Positions 21,905-33,553 of a stretch of DNA of 64,000 nucleotides are shown here, one piece after another. The DNA comes from Mesocentrotus franciscanus. Lineage: Eukaryota; Echinodermata; Echinoidea; Camarodonta; Strongylocentrotidae. Under the pieces are notes generated by a model. That model was not told where the DNA came from. It did no database searches and saw only the letters and a list, made by a program, of their open reading frames with translations. The translations under genes were made by a program, and so were the position numbers. The stretch covers positions 11,651,669 to 11,715,668 of the forward strand of contig CP137671.1 of the NCBI GenBank assembly GCA_037976565.1, written 5' to 3'. The number at the start of each line of letters is the position of its first letter. Position 1 is the stretch's first letter.

Positions 21905-24071
21905 TTTATGTATTTATCACACCAATACCACTACTCAGAATTCTTTCTTATTTTAGGGTGAACAAGTAACTCCTGATAAATTATAATAACAATACCAGTC
22001 ACATCGATTTGGTGAATATTCTAAGGGAAGGCGGGATACGCTTCAATTACTATATCACAGAAAATGTTGTCATGAATAACACATATCCTTCTACTACTTC
22101 ATCCCTCCGGTCAATGCGTTGAACATCAATACTGTATGTAATATAACAGTACTGCCATTTAAGTGTTATCACATATTTCGCTGCCTTTTGGGTCAAAATT
22201 TTCGGTCTCGTGGACCTTCTGATAACTTTAGAAGGTTTGCTAGACCGACATTATGAGTCTCGTGGGCTGCAGCCGTGTCCGACATTAGCATATTTTTTTC
22301 TCACAATCATGTCAATCTTAAAAATCTGAAAAAGAAATTTAAAACATTTCCTTTGATTTTAATCAGTGAAGGTCGGATAAATTATAATAACAATAACGTT
22401 CATAAAGTATTTCTGGCAGGAAATGTAATGATAGTGTAATCATTATACTTTTTCTAATTCTTTTTACTGTTTCATCGGGAAGCGGTGTCATACATTTTTG
22501 TATCATAATGGATGTACCTTGATGGCCTATTATCTCAGTGCTCGAGTCGATACTTTCAATATCATTTATATATCTATCACACCAATACCACCACTCAGAA
22601 TGCTCTTTATTTAGTTAGCGTAATATAAAAGCGGAATATTATTATTATTATTAACTATCAAACTGGATCTATGTTGAAATCGTGTGCAGCGTTTGGATAA
22701 CACTGTATGACCCTATGCCAAACACATCCAGTTATACCAATATATTAATATTAAACAAATTATAATTTGTATATCAGGAAATAACATTTGACTGGTTAAA
22801 TGTATATAAGAAGAGGCAAGTTGCATAACATTATTACACGGAGTGGAAGAATTGATACACCACAAGGGCCTGATGATGATGGCTGATGAATTACAATTAT
22901 TGTCGCAAAAAATACTTCGAAATTTCAGCCATTATTTAAACAGCTTTACGCCTCATGTGTATATTAGGCCATCATCTCTTCAGTTGATCTAATCAATGTA
23001 GCTATGACAAATTTTCTAGATGAAGAAGAAACTTTTCACAATTACAATGTTTACTTGGAAGTAAAAAGGTGTTGTCATTTCGTCTCTTTGTCCATCAATT
23101 CTTCTAAATCTCGATCCAGCTATATGATGTATATTGTAATATGTTTGGACAGTTCCTCTGTTGATTTTCACATGGTATTTTACATAGATTTTGTCATTTT
23201 TAGAGCTTACACTCTATGCTTTTAGAAGATACTAATAGTCTCTCACTTGAGAATATTTTGTTTTATTCAAGGTGTTACATTTATACTTCTGGCAGGAAAT
23301 GTAATGATATTGTAATCATTATCCTTTTTCCTATTTTTTTTTACTGTTCCATCGAAAGGCGGTGTCATACATGTTTTGTACCATAATGGATTAACCCTGG
23401 TGTTCAATTATCTCAGTGCTCGAGTCGATGCTTTCAATATCATTTATATATCTATCACACCAATACCACCACTCAGAATGCTCTTTTTTCTAAAGTGAAC
23501 AAGTAACTCTTGATAAATTACAATAACAATAACATTTATAATGCGCCATCGACTTAGTAATCTAGTCTAAGGGTCGACGGAACACGATTCAATTACTATA
23601 TCACAACATTGTCATCATGAAAAAATTATACGTCTACTATTTCATCGCTCCGGTCGATGCTTTGGACATCATTAATGCATCTAATATAAGAATGATACCA
23701 TTCAGACCGCTATGTCTATTGATCTTTTGATCAGGCCAGAGGCGGATTCATGTTTCTTTAAAGGGGCGGATGGGCACAGTGCAAACAAAATGTTTGACAA
23801 GAAGAATGAAAAGCAAAGTGTTACCACATATTTTGGTGCCTTTGGGGTCGAAAGTTGACGGTCTCGTAGACAACTTTCAAGAGGTTCGCTAGACCGACAT
23901 TTTTGGTCCTCGTGGGCTGTAGCATATTTTCTTCCTCACATGTCAATTTAAAATATCTTCTAAATTTCCTCAGACGCTTCTAAACGTTGTCTGTGGAAGG
24001 AGGCTATCAACAAATCAACACTATTTTTGAACAGGACTGTGATGCGCTTACATCAAGCACCTTTCTAGAAC
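21905..24071. other. Intergenic part of the duplicated region
   Basis: AT-rich sequence with further local duplication: the block GGTCTCGTGGACCTTCTGATAACTT ... GCTAGACCGACATTATGAGTCTCGTGGGCTG (22203-22270) recurs at 23860-23918 just upstream of receptor copy 4. This may be old promoter or 5' flank of a receptor gene. No separate gene is seen; the ORF at 23004-23225 has no family features. Confidence 0.5.
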
Positions 24072-25095
24072 ATGGCGACTGCACTATCTGGAGCGGAAAA
24101 CGCGACCGGCAACATCACAAGACAACAAATTGATTTTAAAGTTGTGACTTTGTGCTTTTACGCTTTAACCATTGCCCTGTCCATATGTTTCAACTGTATC
24201 GTACTAGTCGTCATCCATCACCAGAGAGCTTCAGGACCACATGAAAGTCCTTCACCAAATTCTTGCAACGTCGGACCTTATCTTGGGCATCAGTTGGAGC
24301 ATTTGGGATATCTTATGGCTGTTATCCGCCAATGAACGTGATGAACATACTTGTACAGTCATTAGTATGATGTTTCCTTTTGTATATTTCACTTCGCTTT
24401 CATCGGTGATGATCTGTTTGTGTGGCATCAGTTTGAACCTCTATCTTCTGGTGACAAAGCCGCTGAGATATCACACAATCCTCACCAGGAAACGATTTCT
24501 CTTTTCATTGGCATCCATATACCTTCTGACTTTACTGGCACATGGGATTTATTTTCCTTTCCCCAATTCTCCATTTATAAGACACAAAATTGATATTTGC
24601 CTGAGTCGTGAATACCGGTCATGGACGTCCATAGTGAACATATTCTACACCGTTTTTCCTGTATGTGTAACTCTGATCTTCACCACACTGATTTACGTTC
24701 GTTTGCTCCTTATCGTGCGTCAGAAGATGAAAGCGGTTGCCAATAATTTAAGGATTGTCCGACTTAATAGCACCGTCAAAGAAGTCGGTATCGAGAATGG
24801 TGGTGTAGGTTGTCAAGAACTTGATCAGCCACAGAATGGGATCGGTGTTAACCCTGATGAAAACCTATATCGTCCACCACAAGCGCGGCTGAAAGGGTTC
24901 ATTACCGTCATTCTCATTACGGGGTCTTTCTACATCGTGTGGATACCATACATTATTCTCTACACAAGCCCAAATTACAACTTGATCCTGGATTTCGTTG
25001 CACAAAGCAGCACGTGGGTTCAACCAATAATTTATCTGCTCACCAACCCCGAAGCCAGAAAACTATGCTGGAAATGTGTTCGTGTCAACAAATAG
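24072..25095 (+). pseudogene. 7TM receptor (copy 4) with a frameshift after TM1
   Basis: ATG at 24072 opens with MATALSGAENATGNITRQQ (two Asn-glycosylation sites), then TM1 to VVIHHQ. In CACCAGAGAGCTTCAG near 24221-24230 the frame changes: two bases are missing compared with the CACCATCAGAAAGAGCTCCAG type of the sisters, so the rest reads from 24241 (MKVLHQILATSDLILGISWS) to TAG 25093. TM3 has NLYLLVTKPLRY, TM6 FYIVWIPY, TM7 STWVQPIIYLLTNPEARK. The remaining 285 codons have no stop. Either a very young pseudogene or a sequence error. As a receptor it would sit in the plasma membrane; its ligand is unknown. Confidence 0.83.
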
Positions 25096-26581
25096 TCGAA
25101 TAGTGTAACTAAACAGCAACTAGACAGCAATTGACATTATGTTATTAGTTAAGATAATACTTTACCACGTTATACTTTCTCCTTTAATCTCAATTGTGTG
25201 CGTTCTTTTCAATTAAGTATTGTATTTAGAATCTTCATGTATTGCAATACTTTCTTAACTTAATATGTAATTAAGTTACTCTAGCTATGTCAAATGTTAT
25301 ATGAGATATAAGTTTGTTCTTTTGCTCTTTGTTAAGCGCATAGAGATGGCAACATATTATGCGCTATTTAAGCGTGGCATTATCATCGGTATAGTGCAAA
25401 TATGAAAAAAGAAGAACAGCGTGAAGGTGATGCGATGCTTTAACCCCCTCCCACTCCGTCCACACACGCACACCCGTCCGCACCCAAGCGTGCGTGCGAT
25501 CACGCACACACACACATACGCACACACACATACACACGCACACACACTTAACTATCCCCGGGATTTTTCATACCAAAGATTATATATCAGCTATTTTTTT
25601 CAACAGAGCTCCTTATTACACTACACCAATTTGTGGAGGTCCAGTGAATAGGACAACAAGCTATAGAGCATAAGGTTTTCGGTTCGAGTCCCTGCCATGG
25701 CACGGATGTCCTTAGCAAGCTATATTTGCCACTCTCCATCCAGGTGGAGAAAATGAGTATCCATAGGAGGAAAACTTCTTGCTTGCAGGAGCGCCTTGTC
25801 ATATCTCAGCTATCTAAAAGTCGAGTAAAAATAATGATTGCAATGATTTTGCAGGATCCTCAGGAAGAACAGTATTAACACTGTATGTATGTATGTCGAT
25901 TCTTGTTCATTATGAGAGGTCTTCATACCCACATTCGCACGTGCCGCCTCGCAGGCGAAAATGAGCGAAATGCGGTTCACAACTGTGTATCTCATAACAC
26001 ACAGATAAATAAATACGTATGGGACCTATTTCTTCGTTGCGCGCAACTTCATTTTGCATCCAGGCTAGCCATTCATTTAAACGTAAAGTTTGGAGTTTTA
26101 GTTATCCCAACTTCTCGCTCAATATACAATACTTCAGAAGTTTTTTTTTATAAATATCAATGTACATTGTGATATCGATAATAGAATTGTTCGATTAATT
26201 GTTTGTTTACATTTTGAAAAAAGTACTTTCTGACGATGAATTATAAATTAGCAAATATAAGTAACAATTATTAAAATTATAATATGGGTTCAAGAATCTA
26301 GCCAATGAGAAGTTTCAAAATGGATCACGTGACCGTGCATTATTGTGTACCATACGCACGGGGAGTGCATTTGGTGATAACAGCGTGCAAAAAAAATTGC
26401 AACAAAAAGGCATAATGCACGTTGCGTGTAATTCAATGCATGTTTACGAGAAGTCGCACCATGCACTGCGCAGTCTGTTTACGAGGCCACTGCTGCCGCG
26501 ATCGTCTGTGTGCACACGTTATTTCTTATGAAGATTGCAGGTTTACAGTGTTATCGCCTTGCTTAAAGTAAGATTGTCGAC
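25096..26581. other. Intergenic with CA/CG-rich microsatellite and SINE
   Basis: 3' flank of receptor copy 4, then a CA-rich tract with CG steps at about 25455-25550 (alternating purine/pyrimidine), a SINE copy (listed separately) and AT-rich DNA. No gene is recognised; the ORF at 25885-26172 has no family features. Confidence 0.45.
25640..25830 (+). mobile_element. tRNA-derived SINE copy with B box
   Basis: GGTTCGAGTCC at about 25681-25691 is a perfect Pol III B box, preceded by a degenerate A-box region (CCAGTGAATAGGACAAC, about 25641). The following body (GTCCTTAGCAAGCTATATTTGCCACTCTCCATCCAGGTGG) matches the body of the copy at 33.6 kb. This is the layout of tRNA-derived SINEs. Limits are approximate. 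Confidence 0.68.
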
Positions 26582-26583
26582 CC

Positions 26584-26764
26584 ATTTTATAAAACAAATA
26601 ATACACAGGTTTTCGTTCGACATGTCGATGCAGCGCTATTCGGGTATTCACAATGGCACAAAATACACTCGGCTACGCCTCGTGAATTTAATGCACCGTA
26701 GTGAATACCCTCATGCGCTGCATCGACCATGACGCACTCACACCTGTGTATTATTTGTATAATA
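26584..26764. repeat. Imperfect palindrome, arms of about 70 bp
   Basis: The left arm (AAACAAATAATACACAGGT ... TCGATGCAGCGC ... GGGTATTCAC, 26590-26653) is the reverse complement of the right arm (GTGAATACCCTCATGCGCTGCATCGACC ... ACACCTGTGTATTATTTGTAT, about 26700-26761), with a spacer of about 45 bp. It could be a small foldback MITE or form a hairpin RNA if transcribed. No target duplication was identified. Confidence 0.7.
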
Positions 26765-26920
26765 ACACGAAAGGATAAATTGTCAAATTATTTCATCTTT
26801 ATGAATTTGTTTGCGGAAGAAGGACTGCCATTGCATGGATTTAGCTTGGAAAAATTACTTCCTTAACAAATCTCATGGAACAGATAAAGTTATTACAAAA
26901 TGGACGTATAATTGACAGCA

Positions 26921-27420
26921 NNNNNNNNNNNNNNNNNNNNNNNNNNNNNNNNNNNNNNNNNNNNNNNNNNNNNNNNNNNNNNNNNNNNNNNNNNNNNNNN
27001 NNNNNNNNNNNNNNNNNNNNNNNNNNNNNNNNNNNNNNNNNNNNNNNNNNNNNNNNNNNNNNNNNNNNNNNNNNNNNNNNNNNNNNNNNNNNNNNNNNNN
27101 NNNNNNNNNNNNNNNNNNNNNNNNNNNNNNNNNNNNNNNNNNNNNNNNNNNNNNNNNNNNNNNNNNNNNNNNNNNNNNNNNNNNNNNNNNNNNNNNNNNN
27201 NNNNNNNNNNNNNNNNNNNNNNNNNNNNNNNNNNNNNNNNNNNNNNNNNNNNNNNNNNNNNNNNNNNNNNNNNNNNNNNNNNNNNNNNNNNNNNNNNNNN
27301 NNNNNNNNNNNNNNNNNNNNNNNNNNNNNNNNNNNNNNNNNNNNNNNNNNNNNNNNNNNNNNNNNNNNNNNNNNNNNNNNNNNNNNNNNNNNNNNNNNNN
27401 NNNNNNNNNNNNNNNNNNNN
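26921..27420. other. Assembly gap, 500 N
   Basis: Exactly 500 N, a conventional placeholder length. It removes the upstream part of the SAMD9-like gene. Confidence 0.99.
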
Positions 27421-30400
27421 CTCAACAGTTGAGTTCTGCAGAGTTGGGGAACGGTTTGGTTTCATGTCTTCTGTCAGTTGGAATGTTGTCTTTGACTGCA
27501 ATGCAGATTCCAACAAGATGGGGCTCTGTCAGTATGTGAATCAGAGGAAATCAATCAAGATCTTGAGTGCAGATAGATTCACAGAGACCGAGGATGTAGA
27601 TGCCCTTAGAGAAGGAATTGACTTTCCAGAGATTCCTGTTTGGGTGTTCCCTAATGGTCGGAATGATGTGAATGTGAAAGGAATGGACAAGATGTCAGAT
27701 ATGGACTGGATGAGAGCGCTCCCATGCAGTCTTGAACACTGTCCGGTTCTTCTCTCACCCTGGCGTCATTCCGCCAGGCAGAGCAGTCGTCGTGTTCTTC
27801 CTGCTTTCATATTCAGATATCATGGTCATGACACAGTTGTTCAGGGAGTTCTACACTTCCAAATCGTTTCAGGACCTGAAACGTTTCACTGTCATCGCAG
27901 AGAATCAAGGTATACTGCACAAATGGATTCAGCATCTTGAAAGTCTAAGCATCGTTTCAAGCAAGAATATGAAAGATAGATGTCTTGGAGGAGTGCAATG
28001 GCAGGAGATCAACACATACATGTTGAGACTTCTAGGGTCCTATGAGACACGTTTGCCAGAACTTCCCATGTTTCCTAGGGGACAGTGCGAACTAATGAAG
28101 AAACACCAGAGCCAGTGGTCAGACATATCAATCCTAGCAAAGAATGAGTGTGAAAACACTTCTATGGATGAGAGTAACCCCAAATTCTTGGACTTTGTTC
28201 AAGAGAAAGAGTCTCGATTCTATCAAGGTCATGGAGTTGACTGGTGGAATTTCTATCTGTCAGAAGAGAGGTTGAATGGAGGCAAGGACTACAATCATGT
28301 TCTGAAGCGTCAGAACTACAAAAAGCTCTATTCCGATGTTCATAAAGTACTCAATTCTCAAGGCAAGAAGGTCCCCCACATTTCAATGGCAACTGTCTTT
28401 CATGAAGCAGGTTCAGGAGGCACAACGGTAGCAAAGAACCTCTTGTGGGACTTGCACCGACTATACAGATGTGCAGTTGTCAATAGGGTTACTAACGACA
28501 CAGTGAATCAGGTTGTTGCCTTCCACAAGTATGGCTATGAGGAAGGACAAGCCAGGACCAGTTGTCCTCCTCTTGGCAAACATGGATTCTGAGACCATGA
28601 AACCGTTTCTAATGAGCCTTGAAAGAGAAACCAGGTACTTAGAAAACAATGGATTGACTTTTGTTCTTATCCATTGCAAAAGAACCTCAGAGCCGCAACG
28701 CCATCAGCAGAAGGAAGAATCAAAGCCATGCGTTTGTGTTGAACATAAACTAACAGGAGAAGAGAATCAGTGGTTCACAAAGAAGACCAAAGATCTTGAG
28801 CAGAGGAATGTGTTCAGTGAAAAGGAGTCTCCCGAGCTCCTTCTTGCTTTCATGGTAATGAAAAAAGAATGTGATCCTGAATACCTGAAAATGTTGTGAA
28901 GGGCATTCTTCCACGACTTGACAAAGAATCCCTGAATGCTGTCAATATATTGAAGTATATTGCTGTAGTGCAGAAGTACAATCCTGGTTTTGCAATGCCT
29001 GTTTCTGCCTGTGATGGTTTTATGCAAAGTCGATATAGAGTGATGTCCAGTGGTCGCCAACAGACATTTGGGCCCTGGGAGAAAGATAGGCAGCCATTTC
29101 TGAACCTGCTTCTCCTTGAAGAATTCATTCAAGATATTGATGGCTGTGTGAAAGGCCTTGCAATCGTCCATCCTGTTATTGCAACAGAGATTGTAGATCA
29201 GCTTGGTGAACTCTTCCAACAAAAACCTGCTGACATGATCCTTGAACTTCTTGAAAAGTCAACAATCCTGGACACCTTGTCTTACAGCAAAGGCTACATT
29301 CAGAAGGTTTGCAGAGATTTGATGGTAAGGAGACTGAAGAAAGAGTACGGAGATGATAGAGAAACTGACTTTGCCCCTTTCATTGAAGAGGTATATGCAG
29401 AGGATAGGGCGAAGGCATTCAAGATCATGGAAGTTGGCATCAGGAAATTCCAAGACCCATTCATAGCACAACAGAAGGCTCGACTTCACAGCAAGCGAGA
29501 AGGTGATTTTGATAATGCAGAAAAGCCATCAATATAGCACTTGGCATTGTTAGCAGTAACTCATACTTTTGGGACACGAAAGGAATCATCCTTCGAGAGA
29601 AGATGATGACACTGTATGAGCAGGGAAGACCAAGAAGTTATCAGTGACTGTGAAATGAAGGAGTTGTTGGGTACTTTCAATGAATCTTGCGCAGCATTTC
29701 AAAAAGCTCAGAAGGCTATGGAAGAAGATAAAGGAATGCGGAATTATGCTGGCTTTGTGGGTGAAATCACCACCATTACTAAATTCCTGGATATTGTACA
29801 GAAGAGGGTGAGACCTTTCTATTACAGGAATAAGGGGTTGGAGACTTTGAGGAGGTATCTAATGACGGAATATATTCCTCCTGACCTCACCCTACCCTTC
29901 ACTCCTTGAATTCAGTGATACCATGAAATCATTGTCAGAGAGGGTCGACAAAGTACTTGGGCGTTTCACTGACTATCTTGCTCACTGTGCTACAGCAACG
30001 CTTTGGTGGAGCCTCGTACAGAATCTATGATGACAAATTGGAGAAAATCTACACTACCAGACACCGCTTCTTCGCTCTGTCGTCTCCACAGCTTGAAGAT
30101 GTACGTGTGCATGCACAGTACCCAGTGGAAACTGCTTATGCGATGAGACGATCTGAAGTGAAGGATGAATGCGGATGGATACCAACAGATCTTTGACATG
30201 GCTTCAAAGAAGAAAGTGGCTGATCTCAAACAGGTTCAATCTTTGCTCAGGCAAAACCTTAGTAGTCCAAGTCTTTTTGACATCAGGAACTTTGTGTTTA
30301 CCCTCTTTGCCTTGTCAGTTTGTCCCAATGAAGGATTAGATGAGGCAGAGGCCAGAAAGTCAGTAAACATCTTGAAGATGATGGAGGAAAAAGACGATGG

Positions 30401-30996
30401 GTTCTATGGTTTGTTCTTTGAGATGCTGTTGAATTGGCCCGATGGCATACCCACAGAAGGAAGCACACCAATCGGAGAGACAATTAAGCAACTGCATGCT
30501 AGGTGGACTGATAGATACCGCAATAAGGTGTATGCAGAGTCTCAACACAACCTGCCCAGACGATCCAGAATTCGTCAAAATTACAGCCCCATGAAGCCTG
30601 CCACAGAGTTCTATCTTGGACTTGAGAATAAGAAATCCCAATTTGTCCACCGGAAGTCCATTGGACGAGTCACATGACATATGGAAAGAAGACTCCATCA
30701 AGAAGAAACTCAGGCGGTTGGATGGTGTCCTAGACAGCAAGCACTTTGTCTTGTACAACCCTGATGGAGAAGAACCAGTGAAGATCACTCTGTCTCTTCC
30801 CATCAAGGGTCTACCTAGCCAGGAACCTGTTCAGTTCTACCTAGGGTTCTCATTTGCTGGCCCTCTTGCGTATGATGTAGTGTACAAGGACAACAGAGAG
30901 ACCCCCTTCATTGCAAAAGAAAGTTCTACAAACTACCCTTCCTATGTCAATGAATTTGATGATATTGATGAGGGCCCTGTAAGCTATGACTTCTAA
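27421..30996 (+). pseudogene. SAMD9-like protein, P-loop and C-terminal region, multiply frameshifted
   Basis: A tiling of frames gives about 1180 residues of a SAMD9/SAMD9L-like protein: IPPGRAVVVFFLLS, then DWWNFYLSE, a Walker A region HEAGSGGTTVAKNLLWDLHR (about 28401-28460), a helical and TPR-like middle, and the C-terminal EFYLGLENKKSQFVHRKS block ending at TAA 30994. In mammals these proteins are interferon-linked cytosolic antiviral factors with a STAND-like NTPase; the N-terminal SAM and AlbA-type nuclease domains would lie in or beyond the gap. Frame changes occur near 27756, 28550, 28892, 29523, 29617, 29897, 29995, 30170 and 30660, yet no independent nonsense codon is seen, so sequence error or very recent loss fits best. 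Function here is inferred from family membership. Confidence 0.85.
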
Positions 30997-31084
30997 AGTT
31001 CTATGGGACATCAAGAAGCTTAGATTCTACAATTCTACAGATTGTACAGAAAATATCACTTAGAAAATCCTAAAATAATTTTAG

Positions 31085-31200
31085 CCCAAAAGTCAGTGAG
31101 ACATCATGGACCAGATGTTTGGAACACCTTACCAAATTCAATAAGGCATTGTTCATCTCTCTATTCTTTTAAAGCATCTCTTTAAAAAACTCTTATATCG
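31085..31200 (+). mobile_element. LINE ORF2 C-terminal relic
   Basis: Reading plus strand from about 31085 gives QKSVRHHGPDVWNTLPNSIR, then LYSFKASL and a TAA, the block (GP.VWN.LP..IR...S...FK..LK) found at the end of CR1/Jockey-type ORF2. AT-rich DNA to about 31980 with AAATAAAATAAAATC may be its 3' UTR. Confidence 0.7.
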
Positions 31201-33553
31201 AAATGTCAACATAATTGATTTCATCATGCAATAGGCAATCATTGATATCTCAAATTTTGGTCACATTGCAAGCAATTTTTTGCATATTTCGTATTCTATT
31301 TTGTATTCTTTGTTTCCTTTATTGAAAAGACTACATTTGTTTCCACTCCACCATACAACACAGAGCTACGTCCATATCCATCATTCGCTACACACTTTTT
31401 CTTTTCTTTTTTCAATAGTTTTTTTTTATTGATTCCAAACAATACAAATCAATCTTAGAAATAAAATACAATTGTTTTTTTTTTAAACATGATTTCAAAA
31501 CATTTTGATAACATAGATTGTACGATTGATGAAAACAAAAATGAAATCAGTTGTAACATAAAACAAATGACCCTATCCAACCAAACACCCTACTAACCAC
31601 TTCAAACGCACGCTCGCGCGCGCGCGCACACACACCCAAACACACACACACAATATTCATACACAACACATGCACTAACAAACTCATACACAGAGATCGT
31701 ATAAACACATTTTCATTTTAAATTTTCACCTCAAGATTTTTTCTTTTGAGGCTGTCATCCTAGTCAAGCATCGCTTATGATTGCGGTCTCCTGCACTTTT
31801 CCCACAGATAGTTCGGATAATACTTTAAATTTATAATAATATGTTATAGAAATATTAAGTTTCGTTATCATATGTTTGTATATTTTGTATTATACCTTAC
31901 ATTTATATGTTCTTTGTTATTAAGTAATTATATTTATTTAAAATGCAGAAATAAAATAAAATCAAAATTATACTACTTAGAAAATACACGCGTGCAGGTG
32001 TCCTTAATTTGATGGATAAAGAGTGCTCCATTCCTATCCCATCAATCATCAGACTAGCAAGTATATTTCTTCAGAAAAGTGAATATGCTTGTATTCCAAA
32101 AGGGATAATTGTATAGTTTTCTGATGAATTCCTGAATGCTTTCAAAGTACATGTTAAAATAATGTATTATACTTACATGTATCTGATGTTAAAACTGCCA
32201 AAGTTAGTATCGTAAGATCATATATTTTTTTACAATGTGATGTGACCATGTTCATTTAGAAGTAGATGTTTATACATGTATAAACATGACGCTAATACAT
32301 GTTTTCTCTTAAAATCGTGACCATAGATGTTCTATTTATCAACTTGAATTATAGTTATTGTCAGTGATATAGGAAAGGTTTTATTTGTACTTTGACTAGC
32401 AGTAAATAATAAATAATGTAGTCAAGAATCTGCTTGTGTTGAGGTTGCAAGTGAGAGACTTTGAGCAAGCGTATGATTATTCTGCACGATATATATTTGG
32501 GATGTTGATTGTCAGTCTGTGTTTATCATACGTTTTCAGTTGTTTGTATTTTGATTTGTACTTCACATGTTCAATTTTTTTTTAGAATGAAATCCAAAGA
32601 GAATCTGCCATCTTGTCATTTTCTGTCATCGTGACACATTTGATTTGTAACTCCCAGCTGTTCAGACTACCAAATGTGTGGACATTCAATCTGTAATATT
32701 TGTGAAATGTTACAAATATATTTGAAATACAGGGTAGGAAAAAAAATGCTTGATAGAAAATAAGATGAATTCATTGTTTGTCAGTGGTATTTGAACCCAC
32801 ATGATTTCATGAAGTTTGAGTACTATGTATAAAAGAAATATGTCTTGGTTTTGACCAAACTCATGAAAAAGAAAAGAAGAAGAATTAATTGTTATTATGA
32901 GGTCTCTTTATATGCATAGGCACAATACCCTTGTTGTTGTTTGCCCTTGTTTACACAACTCAGATCAAATTGTATTTGCTTTTAGCTATGTAGCTATATA
33001 ACTCGACATGTATGATAATACGCTGTACTGTATCATTTAGGGAAAGGAGCATGATTTGCTATTATATATTACTTGTGTTATTTTCATAGAAACTGTAAAT
33101 AAAAGCGATTTTAATGTTTGAGTATCACAGGACCTAAATGGGAGTCTTGTTGCAGTTGAAAGTATTTGCAAATGTGATTTTTAGTGATGCCTAATTGACA
33201 CGGTGAGTTGGCCGGTACAGTGGAACAAACTCCATGAGACTTAGGAAATTACCTTGTTATGTAATGTAACCTTGTAATATCAGGATTCAGAACTAAACTA
33301 AAATATATTAAGTTAATCCAATTTCCACTTCTTCATAGTGTGAAGGAAAAAAAAATGTTCATTGAATTAATGAACCAATGTGAAATAAAATTGCAAAATG
33401 TAATTAGAAAATTGCCGATTTGTTCGTGTAAAATAGTAATTTGATGTTACATTGTGCTCCACATTGCCAAATTAGAGACTGTAATGATTTAGTTAAAATT
33501 AGATTTCTCTTTCTCGGCACAATGTACATCATTTGAAATAGACTCAAACTTGT
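31201..33553. other. AT-rich intergenic or 3'-UTR region with CG/CA tract
   Basis: Contains an alternating (CG)n(CA)n tract at about 31609-31652, a candidate Z-DNA-forming sequence, and several AATAAA hexamers, including TAAATAAAAGCG at about 33097-33108. It may include the 3' UTR of the SAMD9-like gene, but the LINE relic at 31085 argues that repeats start soon after the stop codon. Confidence 0.4.

Larger units (their letters stand above)
19741..23490. repeat. Diverged tandem duplication between two receptor genes
   Basis: Bases 19741-19860 and 20412-21065 (copy A) match 22691-23490 (copy B) over long stretches: ATGACCCTATGCCAAA, the GGAAGAATTGATACACCA block, CATCTCTTCAGTTGATCTA and GGAAATGTAATGATA. 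A third partial copy lies at about 22400-22600. All share the TCACACCAATACCACNACTCAGAAT motif (21916, 22574, 23455). Differences between copies are mainly the insertion of mobile elements in copy A. This reads as flanking DNA duplicated along with the receptor genes. Confidence 0.75.

Noticed and set aside
18517..25095. Introns explaining the frame changes in receptor copies 3 and 4
   Set aside because: The shifts are one or two bases with continuous homology on both sides, leaving no room for an intron.
25357..25651. Cys/Val- and His/Thr-rich ORFs
   Set aside because: They are products of the CA/CG microsatellite.
25681..25691. A tRNA gene around GGTTCGAGTCC
   Set aside because: The B box is good, but the upstream part does not fold as a cloverleaf with an anticodon arm, and the SINE body follows directly.
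26841..27516. Long ORFs across the N run
   Set aside because: They exist only because N codons are not read as stops; apart from the real SAMD9-like coding from 27421 they carry no information.
27421..30996. Multi-exon structure of the SAMD9-like gene
   Set aside because: Coding homology is continuous through each frame change; no GT...AG-bounded insertion is present.
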